Below, piece after piece: positions 17,410-25,294 of a stretch of DNA of 64,000 nt. This DNA is from Olsenella profusa (GTDB lineage Bacteria > Actinomycetota > Coriobacteriia > Coriobacteriales > Atopobiaceae): assembly GCF_016900315.1 (NCBI RefSeq), contig NZ_JACSNQ010000003.1, forward strand, positions 1 through 64,000. Direction: 5' to 3'. Positions within the stretch are counted from its first letter, which is position 1. Each line of letters begins with the position of its first letter. The notes beneath the pieces are model-generated. The model made no database searches. It was not told where the DNA came from and saw only the letters and a program-made list of their open reading frames with translations. The position numbers and the translations under genes were made by a program.

Positions 17410-18126
17410 CTAAAGACCGAGCGCGCGCTTGAGCGCGACGACGCGGCGACGGGAGACGGAGATCTTCTTGCCCTCGATGCCGTTGACGCCGAGCTGCAGG
17501 ATGCCCGAGGAGATGACCTCCACGTCCTCCACGTACTCGAGGTTGACGATGTAGCCGCGGTGCACGCGGAAGAACCCGTGCGGGGCGAGCTTCTGCTCCA
17601 GCTTGGCGAGGGAGATCGTGGAGAGGTAGCGGTCGTCGGCCGTGTAGATGCAGGAGTAGTCGTCCTTGGCCTCGATGTAGCGAATCTGGTCGATGGGCAC
17701 CAGGACCTTGCGGCCGCTCTTGACCACGGGGATGCGCTCCACGGAGGAGTGGCTCTGGGGCTGGGGCTTCATGCGGGACTGCACCTTGTCGAGGGCCTGG
17801 TTGAGGCGCTCGGGCTCCACCGGCTTCATCAGGTAGTCGATGGCGTCCACCTCGAAGGCCTCCAGCGCGTACTCGCTGTAGGCTGTCACAAAGACGACCG
17901 CGGGCGGGTTCTTGAGGCGGTGCAGGGCCTCGGCGAGCTGCATGCCGGAGGTCTTGGGCATCTGGATGTCGAGAAACATGACGTCGGCCTTGCCCTCCAT
18001 GAGCTTCTCCACCGCCTCGCGGGCGCTGGACGCCTCGATGATGGAGTCCACGCGGCCCGTCTCCTCAAGCAGGTACCTGAGCTCGGAGCGAGCTGGCGCC
18101 TCGTCGTCTACGATCATCGCACGCAT
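17410..18126 (-). CDS. LytTR-family response regulator
   Basis: 238 residues from ATG 18126. A receiver domain (residues 1-120) has the acidic pocket DDE near 7-9, phospho-acceptor Asp near 53 in VMFLDIQMP, and the conserved Lys in YLMKP. A C-terminal LytTR DNA-binding domain (about 140-238) contains IRYIEAKDDYSCIYT and FFRVHRGYIVNL. Such regulators bind paired direct repeats and often control cell-wall, autolysis or metabolite-transport genes. Its partner kinase is the next gene upstream. Confidence 0.93.
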   Translation of the reverse strand: MRAMIVDDEAPARSELRYLLEETGRVDSIIEASSAREAVEKLMEGKADVMFLDIQMPKTSGMQLAEALHRLKNPPAVVFVTAYSEYALEAFEVDAIDYLMKPVEPERLNQALDKVQSRMKPQPQSHSSVERIPVVKSGRKVLVPIDQIRYIEAKDDYSCIYTADDRYLSTISLAKLEQKLAPHGFFRVHRGYIVNLEYVEDVEVISSGILQLGVNGIEGKKISVSRRRVVALKRALGL

Positions 18127-18173
18127 TTCTTAACCCCTTCACGTTCCTCTCCGGAGCCCGTGGCCCCGGCGTA

Positions 18174-19538
18174 CTACTCGTCCTTCGCCCGCGCCTCCGC
18201 AAGCCGCCTGCAGGCGTCGGCCAGGCGCAGCGTGACGCAGGTGCCCTCGCCCGGCTTGGAGACGATCTCCACCCCGGAGCCCACGCCGAAGAAGCGCTCG
18301 ATGCGCTCCGCGACGTTGCGGAGGGCCATGCCCGTGCCCGAGCCTCGGGCGGCCTTGGGCCTGCCGGCCTCGGTGGCGTCGGCCAGAAGCCGATCGGCCA
18401 CCTCCTTGTCCATGCCCAGCCCGTCGTCGGCGACAGCAATAAGGATATCATCACCGTCGGTCGCAACCTGAACGTCAACGTGAAGCGGCCCCTCGTCGCG
18501 CATCGCGTGGCGGACGGCGTTCTCCACGATGGGCTGTATCAGGAAGGACGGCACCGGCAGCTCCCCGCAGCCCTCCTCCACGTGCTCGCTCTCCACGATG
18601 CGGTCCTCGCCGAAGCGCGCCTTCTCGATCTTGAGGTAACGGCGCGTCTGGTCCAGCTCCTGCGAGAGGGGGATGAGCGTCTTCTCGGAGCTCTCCAGCG
18701 TCCGGCGGTAGAAGAGCGAGAACTCGCGCAGCAGGTCGCGCGCCTTGGTCGGGTTGGTGCGGGTGAACGCCGCGATGGTGTTGAGCGTGTTGAACAGGAA
18801 GTGGGGGTTGATCTGGGCCTGCAGCGCCTTGACCTCGGCGCGGGCGGTGAGCTCGGCCTGGCGGTCCAGCTCGTAGGAGGAGAGCTGCGTGGAGATGAGC
18901 GAGCCCAGCCCCTCGGCAATGGAGAGCTGCGTACGGTCTATGTCCAGGTCACGCCGGTAGTAGAGCTTGATCGTGCCCACCGCGCGGTCCTGCACCAGCA
19001 GCGGCACGATGATGCCGAAGGCGTGCCCCGCCCGGCGGCTCCCTATCGAGAAGGGCCTGAAGTCCTGGCTCTCGTCGTCCACCGAGACGAAGGTCTCCAT
19101 GCGCTTGCTCTCGAGCACCTCCTGGGTGGGGCGGGCGTTCCGGGAGCCCGGCAGGACGGACGTGTGGATGGTGCCCTCGTAGGCGAGGACGGTGTCCTCG
19201 TCGGTGATCGCGATGCCCTCGGCGTTGGTCTCCGGCAGCAGCAGGGCGCAGATGGCGCGGGCGTTCTCCGCCGTGAGACCGCCGTGGAGGTGCTGCAGCG
19301 TGTTGGTGGCCACGCGGAGGGTGCGCTCGGTCGCCTCGGCGCGCGTGTCCTCGGGCGCCAGGTTGACCGCGCCCCCTGCCACGATGACGGCTGCCATGCC
19401 GCAGCCCACGAGCATGGCCACCAGGGCCAGCCCGTCGCTCACGCTCCAGACCAGGGCTATCATCAGGGCGACGGCAACGAGGACCAGCATGACGTCGACG
19501 GCGCCGGTCGTCAGGCGGCGCACGCCGGGGCGGGTCAC
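18174..19538 (-). CDS. LytS/YehU-type sensor histidine kinase
   Basis: 454 residues; the GTG start at 19538 overlaps the stop of the glycosyltransferase gene by GTGA. The N-terminus has two hydrophobic segments (about 15-55). A GAF-like sensing region follows (about 70-210, with DEDTVLAYEGTIHTS), then the His_kinase domain with phospho-acceptor His in QINPHFLFNTLNTI (about residue 244), and an HATPase domain with DDGLGMD and GSGTGMALRNV. It pairs with the LytTR regulator 47 bases downstream. The short N-terminus lacks the 5TM-LYT domain of LytS, so a different signal is likely. Confidence 0.9.
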   Translation of the reverse strand: MTRPGVRRLTTGAVDVMLVLVAVALMIALVWSVSDGLALVAMLVGCGMAAVIVAGGAVNLAPEDTRAEATERTLRVATNTLQHLHGGLTAENARAICALLLPETNAEGIAITDEDTVLAYEGTIHTSVLPGSRNARPTQEVLESKRMETFVSVDDESQDFRPFSIGSRRAGHAFGIIVPLLVQDRAVGTIKLYYRRDLDIDRTQLSIAEGLGSLISTQLSSYELDRQAELTARAEVKALQAQINPHFLFNTLNTIAAFTRTNPTKARDLLREFSLFYRRTLESSEKTLIPLSQELDQTRRYLKIEKARFGEDRIVESEHVEEGCGELPVPSFLIQPIVENAVRHAMRDEGPLHVDVQVATDGDDILIAVADDGLGMDKEVADRLLADATEAGRPKAARGSGTGMALRNVAERIERFFGVGSGVEIVSKPGEGTCVTLRLADACRRLAEARAKDE

Positions 19539-20929
19539 CGCTCGCCTCCCAGGGGCGGCAGCTCGCCGGTGTCCCCGAGGAGGTCAGCGTCATCGGGCTG
19601 GGACTCCGACTCGGCGACCGCCTCGCTCGGGGCGGTGTCGTCGATGTCTATGTCGGCAAGCGCCAGGTCAAGCCCCTCGGCCACGCCAAGCGGTCGCTGT
19701 GGGGCCGTGCTTGACGGCGAGACGTGCGCCACCTCGCCGGTGCGCAGGATGGCACCCTGAATGAGGCGGTCCTCCCAGAGCCCGGAGGCTATGGTGGGCC
19801 ACACCATGGCGAACGAGAGGTAGCGCGAGCTCGCCGACATGGCAAAGCGGTCCGCCTCAAAGCGGCCGCGCGTCAGGATCCCCAGGTAGGACAGGCGATA
19901 GGGACCAGTGACAAGACGCCTCAGCGCCGTCTGGAAGACCCTGCGACGCACCTGGGCGGAAAGCCAGGGGGCCGGGTAGGGCATGAGCGACTCGGGCGTG
20001 ATGGTGTGCAGGTCTCGCCGCGCGTTCATGGCGTCGAGCTTGCGGTACTCGTAGAGCCAGCGGTAGACGTCCTGCATGAAGGTGGCCGGCTCCGGCGCCG
20101 TCTCCTCGGGCGGCTGCGCCCGGACGAACCACTCGTTGTCAAACCAGGCGTCCAGCCCGAAGGCACGCAGGTTGAGAACGTAGTCGAGGTCCTCGCCGCG
20201 CGTGATGTAGGGGTCGAAGGGCACCTTGGTGAAGGCGGCCGCGTGCAGCGCGCAGCAGCCGCCGCAGAGGTGGTTGGAGCGCGTGATGCGCGAGAGGCTC
20301 GTCTGGGCGCGCTCCATCACGCGGTTGAACTCCGCGGCCTTGGACCAGTACCTCTCGCTCCAGAGCTCGGTCGGGCTGGCATAGGGGCTGTCCGCCTCGT
20401 CGATGAAGAAGCCGCTCTTGACGAGCACCTGAAGGTTCTGGCGCGTGAGCGAGCCGAGGCCCCACACGGCGTTGATGAGGAAGTTCTCGTCCAGGGCCAC
20501 CTCGTCGTCGTCGAGAAACACCACCACGTCGTGGCCGAGCACGGCCGCCACGGCCAGCCCCATGTTCCGGATGGCGCCGTAGCCGCGCAGGGAGACGGTC
20601 TCCCCCGCCACGTGGTGCGCCATCCTCGCCACGGCCCGCTCCACGTGGGCCGCCTCCTGCTGGCCTATGACCAGCGGGTTCAGGCCTGCGTGCGCGCGGC
20701 AGATGCTGTTGACGCGAGCACGGGCGGCCTCGGCGCAGCTCCGCGGTGCCACCACCAGGACGATGACCCGCAGGACGCCGCGCACCTGCTCGAGGGAGGC
20801 CAGGCAGGTCTCCAGCTCGGGCAGGGGCTTGTCGATGCGCGTGGTGTAGTCGTAGACGCCTCGCTCACCCAGCGAGCCGGGCTTCTCGCCCTGACCCCAG
20901 TACGACGGGATGACGACGACGGGATTCAA
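19535..20929 (-). CDS. GT-A type glycosyltransferase
   Basis: 464 residues, TTG start at 20929 after GGGGGAGCG. A family 2-like fold is indicated by the opening VVVIPSYWGQGE, the nucleotide and metal-binding DVVVFLDDDEVAL (near 130-142) and GEDLDYVLNLRAFG, where an ED pair often supports catalysis. There is no membrane segment. The C-terminal 80 residues are acidic and low in complexity (DIDIDDTAPSEAVAESE). It is translationally coupled to the sensor kinase gene, an unusual pairing suggesting that the system monitors or controls synthesis of a surface glycan. Acceptor and sugar cannot be told. Confidence 0.75.
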   Translation of the reverse strand: MNPVVVIPSYWGQGEKPGSLGERGVYDYTTRIDKPLPELETCLASLEQVRGVLRVIVLVVAPRSCAEAARARVNSICRAHAGLNPLVIGQQEAAHVERAVARMAHHVAGETVSLRGYGAIRNMGLAVAAVLGHDVVVFLDDDEVALDENFLINAVWGLGSLTRQNLQVLVKSGFFIDEADSPYASPTELWSERYWSKAAEFNRVMERAQTSLSRITRSNHLCGGCCALHAAAFTKVPFDPYITRGEDLDYVLNLRAFGLDAWFDNEWFVRAQPPEETAPEPATFMQDVYRWLYEYRKLDAMNARRDLHTITPESLMPYPAPWLSAQVRRRVFQTALRRLVTGPYRLSYLGILTRGRFEADRFAMSASSRYLSFAMVWPTIASGLWEDRLIQGAILRTGEVAHVSPSSTAPQRPLGVAEGLDLALADIDIDDTAPSEAVAESESQPDDADLLGDTGELPPLGGER

Positions 20930-20938
20930 CGCTCCCCC

Positions 20939-21586
20939 TTACTCCCGGGAGCCCGTCCCCTGGGCCGCGCCGTCGGCGTCGGCCCCGAGCATGCGGGGAA
21001 GCGACGTGCGACGGAGCGCCCGGGAGAGCGGCAGCCCGAGGACGTACATCACCACGGCCTCGCCGGCGCCGGTGGTCAGCAGGCCAAAGAGGTACATGGC
21101 CGGGTAGGCGCCGTCCAGGGCGATGTTGGTGAACGGGATGGTGTAGAAGCCGATGCCCTGCAGCATGAGCGGCAGGTACGCCGGGACGATGAGCGCGTTG
21201 GCAACCACCGGGCCGAGCAGCGCGAGCGCGGGGCGACGGCGGTTCTTCCAGGTGAACCAGGCGCCGAGGGCCGTGGCCAGCGTACCGAAGGCCACGTCCA
21301 GCATGCCGAGCATGCCGGTGCCGGAGAGCACGATGTTGGCGACGTTTGCGATGGCGCAGCCCAGGGCGAGGCCGGGGATGGCCTCGGGCGTGAACAGCGC
21401 GAGGACGCAGAGCGCCTCGGAGACGCGGAACTGGACGGGACCCCACGCGAGACTGCCCAAAAACAGCAGCGCGATGAGCGTGAGCGCGGCGTAGGCGGCC
21501 GCGATCACCGCAACGTGCGCGATGCGCTGCGTGCGGGCCTCGGAAGAGGACAGGGAGATGTCAGGGGCGTGGTGCTGTGTAGTCAT
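20939..21586 (-). CDS. queT: QueT-family queuosine precursor transporter
   Basis: 215 residues from ATG 21586 with GAGAAGGAAGC upstream; six hydrophobic segments. The QueT family (COG4708, an S component of ECF-type vitamin transporters) is recognised by FGSLAWGPVQFRVSEAL-type motifs; here LGSLAWGPVQFRVSEAL, GLALGCAIANV and DVAFGTLATALGAWFTW match. It probably imports preQ1 or a related base for tRNA queuosine. The ECF energising module is not nearby. The glutamyl-Q ligase gene at 36.7 kb supports a queuosine-using cell. The downstream glycosyltransferase begins 9 bases after its stop. Confidence 0.85.
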   Translation of the reverse strand: MTTQHHAPDISLSSSEARTQRIAHVAVIAAAYAALTLIALLFLGSLAWGPVQFRVSEALCVLALFTPEAIPGLALGCAIANVANIVLSGTGMLGMLDVAFGTLATALGAWFTWKNRRRPALALLGPVVANALIVPAYLPLMLQGIGFYTIPFTNIALDGAYPAMYLFGLLTTGAGEAVVMYVLGLPLSRALRRTSLPRMLGADADGAAQGTGSRE

Positions 21587-21617
21587 GGTGCTTCCTTCTC
21601 TCGGAGGGCTTTGCTGA

Positions 21618-21640
21618 ATGCCCGCACGTACGGCGGGCAT
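21618..21640 (-). promoter_or_regulatory. Hairpin in the queT leader
   Basis: ATGCCCGC and GCGGGCAT form an 8-bp perfect stem with a 7-base CGTACGT loop, 32 bases before the queT start. QueT genes often have preQ1 riboswitches, but I could not match any preQ1 class here, so it is only a candidate leader structure. Confidence 0.3.
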
Positions 21641-21807
21641 GCCGGCCCACGACCATCGGGATCCCGGTGGAAAGCACTCCAAAAGAAGCATCCCCGTGGG
21701 CGCGACGGCTTAGATACTAGCAGAGTTGTGAGACTTCCCGCAGGTGGGTGGGGCCCCGTGGCGCCGTGCTAGTATGGCTGCGTTGGGAACCGACCGAAGG
21801 AGCCCCC

Positions 21808-24039
21808 ATGAAGGCCCGCGCAACCCTTGCATGCCTGGCGGCGGACGCCGCACGCTGGAGCACCGTCCACCTCCTGCATCGCGGCGGCGGGAACGCCCCC
21901 GGCGCCGTGGCGCTGCGCCTGGACCCCGGCGTCATCTCCGAGCTGGGCCGGGGGCTCGCGGGCTCGGTCATGGTCACGGGCACCAACGGCAAGACCACCA
22001 CCACGGGGCTTCTCGCCAACGCGCTCGGCGCGGAGGGGGCGCGCGTGGTGTGCAACCGGGCGGGCAACAACATGGAGTCCGGCATCGCCGCGGCGCTGGT
22101 GGAGGCCCGCGGCCAGCGTCCCGAGCTGGGCTGCTTTGAGTGCGACGAGCTCTACACCGTGCGCGTGACGCCGCGCCTGCGGCCGCGCGCGCTCGTGCTG
22201 CTCAACCTGTTCCGCGACCAGCTGGACCGCTACGGCGAGATCGACCACACCCAGGACGTGATCGCGGAGGCGCTGCGGCGCTCGCCGGAGACGACGCTCG
22301 TCTACAACGCGGACGACCCGCTGTGCGCCTCCATCGCGGCGCGCGTGGGCAACCCCGCCCTGCCGTTCGGCATCGACGAGCCCACCGGGCTGGAGGCGGA
22401 CCGCATCTCCGACAGCCGCTTCTGCGCCAAGTGCAACGCGCCGCTTGCCTACGAATACGTCCACTACGGCCAGCTGGGCAAGTACCGCTGCCCCGCGTGC
22501 GGCTGGGAGCGTCCCGAGCTGGCCTTTGCGGCCGTCAACGTGGAGCTGACCTGCGGCGGGTTTGAGTTTGACGTGGAGGACCGCCGCGGCTCGGGCAACG
22601 GCGAGCCGCCGGCGCGCCACCACGTGTGCACGCGCTACAACGGCCTCTACATGGTCTACAACGTCATGGCCGCGCTGGCCGGCTGCCTGGCCACGGGCGG
22701 GAGCGTCGAGCACTTCCAGGAGGTGCTCGACGCCTACGAGCCGGCCGGGGACCGCGGCAAGACCTTTGCGCTGGACGGCGGACTCGAGGTCGTAAGCATG
22801 CTCGCGAAGAACCCCACCGGCTTCAACCGCATGGTGCAGCAGGTTCGCACCGAGGGCGGCAGCGCGCTCGCCCTCTTCCTGAACGACAACGACGCGGACG
22901 GCCACGATGTCTCCTGGATCTGGGACATCGACCTCGAGCGCCTGCGGGACACGAGCCCGCGCGTGGTCTTTGTGAGCGGCACGCGGCGCGAGGACATGGC
23001 CGTGCGCGCGAAGTACGCCGAGCTCGGCTGCCCGGTGCGCCTCATCAGGGACGTCGAGGACGCGCTGCGCGTCATGTCCGAGGAGCCGGGCCGACCCTAC
23101 GGCACGAGGCTGCACGTGGTGGCCAACTACACGGCGTTCCCGCCCGTGGTGGCCGAGCTCGAGCGGCTGGCCGGCTCGTGGAAGGCACCCGCGGACGAGA
23201 AGGACATCACGGCCACCACGGCGGGCTCCTCTCTCATACGCCACGACGAGGAGACCGACGACCAGATGTGGGCGCGCGTCTCCGGCCAGGGGAATCTGGG
23301 GCTCGACCGCCCGCTGCGCATCGTGCACCTCTACCCTGACGCCCTCAACCTCTACGGCGACGGCGGCAACATCGCCTCGCTCTCCAAGCGCTGCGCGTGG
23401 CGCGGCATTCCCTGCCGCGTTGACCAGGTCCTGATGGGCCAGGAGCTCGACCTCTCCGACGCCGACGTGGTGCTTCTGGGCGGCGGAGCGGACCGCGACC
23501 AGCTGGCCGTGTGCCGCGAGCTCCAGGGCCAGCGCACCAAGATCGCCGACTACGTGGCCGACGGCGGCGTCCTTCTCGCCATCTGCGGCGGCTACCAGCT
23601 TCTGGGCCACTACTACATGATGGGTGACGAGAAGGTCGAGGGACTGCACGTTCTGGACGTCGAGACCACGGCAGGGGCAACGCGCCTCATCGGCAACGTG
23701 GCCGTTGACTCCCCCGTCTGCGACGTGCCGGTCGTGGGCTTTGAGAACCACGCGGGCCGCACGCTCCTGGGCCCCGGCGAGAGGCCCCTGGGGCGCGCGC
23801 TCGTCCACGGCTCAGGCAACAACGGCGAGGACGGCGGCGAGGGCGTGCTGCACGACGGCGTCATCGGCACCTACCTGCACGGGCCGGTCCTACCCAAGAA
23901 CCCCGGCGTCACCGACTGGCTCATCACGCGGGCGCTCCGGCGGCGCGGCGTGGACGCGGAGCTCGTGGCGCTGCGTGACGACGAGGAGAACCTCGCCCAC
24001 GACGTGGCCCTGAAGATCGCGGAGCGCGAGCGCCGCTAG
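21808..24039 (+). CDS. Single-chain MurT-GatD: lipid II isoglutaminyl synthase
   Basis: 743 residues from ATG 21808 after AAGGAGCCCCC. The N-terminal half is a MurT ligase: P-loop GTNGKTTTT (58-66), a four-cysteine zinc ribbon (C206, C209, C228, C231) and the MurT C-terminal domain to about 450. A polar linker (about 460-500, DEKDITATTAGSS) leads to a GatD-type glutamine amidotransferase opening LRIVHLYPDALNLYGDGGN, with nucleophile C593 in AICGGYQLLG and catalytic H691 in GTYLHGP. Together they amidate the D-glutamate of lipid II stem peptides. In staphylococci, streptococci and mycobacteria the two halves are separate proteins in a complex; here there is one open frame with no stop or restart signal. 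Confidence 0.93.
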   Translation: MKARATLACLAADAARWSTVHLLHRGGGNAPGAVALRLDPGVISELGRGLAGSVMVTGTNGKTTTTGLLANALGAEGARVVCNRAGNNMESGIAAALVEARGQRPELGCFECDELYTVRVTPRLRPRALVLLNLFRDQLDRYGEIDHTQDVIAEALRRSPETTLVYNADDPLCASIAARVGNPALPFGIDEPTGLEADRISDSRFCAKCNAPLAYEYVHYGQLGKYRCPACGWERPELAFAAVNVELTCGGFEFDVEDRRGSGNGEPPARHHVCTRYNGLYMVYNVMAALAGCLATGGSVEHFQEVLDAYEPAGDRGKTFALDGGLEVVSMLAKNPTGFNRMVQQVRTEGGSALALFLNDNDADGHDVSWIWDIDLERLRDTSPRVVFVSGTRREDMAVRAKYAELGCPVRLIRDVEDALRVMSEEPGRPYGTRLHVVANYTAFPPVVAELERLAGSWKAPADEKDITATTAGSSLIRHDEETDDQMWARVSGQGNLGLDRPLRIVHLYPDALNLYGDGGNIASLSKRCAWRGIPCRVDQVLMGQELDLSDADVVLLGGGADRDQLAVCRELQGQRTKIADYVADGGVLLAICGGYQLLGHYYMMGDEKVEGLHVLDVETTAGATRLIGNVAVDSPVCDVPVVGFENHAGRTLLGPGERPLGRALVHGSGNNGEDGGEGVLHDGVIGTYLHGPVLPKNPGVTDWLITRALRRRGVDAELVALRDDEENLAHDVALKIAERERR

Positions 24040-24121
24040 GCACGGGCGTCATCACGGGCTGCGCACGCAGCTGTCTCACGAGTCGCAAGTCGCGGCGCGA
24101 GGATCTTCTCGCCAACTTGTG

Positions 24122-25291
24122 CTAACGACTCTGGGGCTCGCGCCTCCCCTGGGAGGGAGCGCCGAGCGCCCAGGCCGAGAACGCGGAGGCAAGCGGCACG
24201 GCAAGGATGACGGCAAGGCTGCCCACGAGGCTCTGGAACACCTCGAGCGTGAGGTAGTCGGAGTTGAGCAGCTGGTGGATCTGCGTGCCGTAGGTGAGCA
24301 GCGAGAGCAGGGTCGTCACCGCAGAGCCAACAAACGCCAGGATGAGCGTGGTGCTCATGGTGCCCGTCATGTCCTGGCCCATCTCCATGCCCGCGCGGAA
24401 GAGCTCGCGCGGCGTGATCGCGGGATGGACCTGGCGCATCTCGAAGAGCGCCGTTGTGACCGACATGGTCATGTCGAGCACCGCGCCCAGAGACGAGATG
24501 AGCACGCAGGTGAACAGCACGTCGGTCACGGAGAAGCCCACGCGCTGGCGCAGGAAGATGAGGTCGTCTGCCGCGTCCATGTTGTAGCCGCTCACATGGA
24601 GCACGGCGGAGAAGATCACGTAGAACACGGCGGCGACCAGGATGCCGCAGACGGTTGCCAGGATGGAGACGCGCGTCTTTGCGCTCCATCCGTTGAGCAG
24701 CGTCATGGAGCTCACCGTGATGGCGAGCGCCACCGCTACCGTCACGGGGATGACGGGATAGCCGTGGTAGAAGGCCGGGAGCATGAAACAGGCTATCAGG
24801 AAGATGGCAAACGCCAACCCTATGAGGCTGCGCAGCCCCTTCATGCGCCCGACCCCCACCATGAACACCGCAAACACGGCGACGAGCCCCAGCAGGCCGA
24901 GGCCGCGGTTGTAGTTGTAGATGCTGTAGTAGGGCTCGAGCCCCTCCTGCGCCTCAAGCCGGACGACGACGCGCGTGCCCTGCTCGCAGCGGATGTTGTG
25001 CGTGTCGTTCATCTCGTTGTGGATGTCGACCTCCTGCCCGGCAAGCGGGCCGTCGTCGATGCGCACGCGCAGCTCCTGGGAGCCCCACAGCCTGCTTGAA
25101 TCGTACGGGGTCGGTTCGAGGTCCTCGGAGACGACCTCTGTCACCGTGCCGCTGGGATAGCTGATGCCATCCGTGTCGAGCGACGCGAAGTCGATCGGGT
25201 TCGCTCGCCCCCACAGGGCGACGAGCGCGACGACCACGGCAATGGCAACGAGAACGACGACGTCCGACGATTCAAGCAGGCGCTTTCTCAT
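24122..25291 (-). CDS. YibE/F-family membrane protein
   Basis: 389 residues from ATG 25291, three bases after the stop of the phosphatase gene. One N-terminal membrane helix is followed by an extracytoplasmic beta-rich domain (about 40-125: SGTVTEVVSEDLEP, ELRVRIDDGPLAGQEV) and seven to eight further helices with the family marks RMKGLRSLIGLAFAIF and MDMTMSVTTALFEM-type sequence (here LDMTMSVTTALFEM). The family is widespread in Gram-positives with no established function. Its coupling to a secreted phosphatase gene hints at a linked role, but this is inference. Confidence 0.85.
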   Translation of the reverse strand: MRKRLLESSDVVVLVAIAVVVALVALWGRANPIDFASLDTDGISYPSGTVTEVVSEDLEPTPYDSSRLWGSQELRVRIDDGPLAGQEVDIHNEMNDTHNIRCEQGTRVVVRLEAQEGLEPYYSIYNYNRGLGLLGLVAVFAVFMVGVGRMKGLRSLIGLAFAIFLIACFMLPAFYHGYPVIPVTVAVALAITVSSMTLLNGWSAKTRVSILATVCGILVAAVFYVIFSAVLHVSGYNMDAADDLIFLRQRVGFSVTDVLFTCVLISSLGAVLDMTMSVTTALFEMRQVHPAITPRELFRAGMEMGQDMTGTMSTTLILAFVGSAVTTLLSLLTYGTQIHQLLNSDYLTLEVFQSLVGSLAVILAVPLASAFSAWALGAPSQGRREPQSR

Positions 25292-25294
25292 GGG

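Noticed and set aside
21587-21720. preQ1 riboswitch upstream of queT
   Set aside because: Expected from the gene's role, but I could not find the conserved elements of any preQ1 class; only a simple hairpin is present.
21769-23808. 679-codon open frame antisense to MurT-GatD
   Set aside because: Shadow of the fusion gene; composition and lack of a start signal argue against it.
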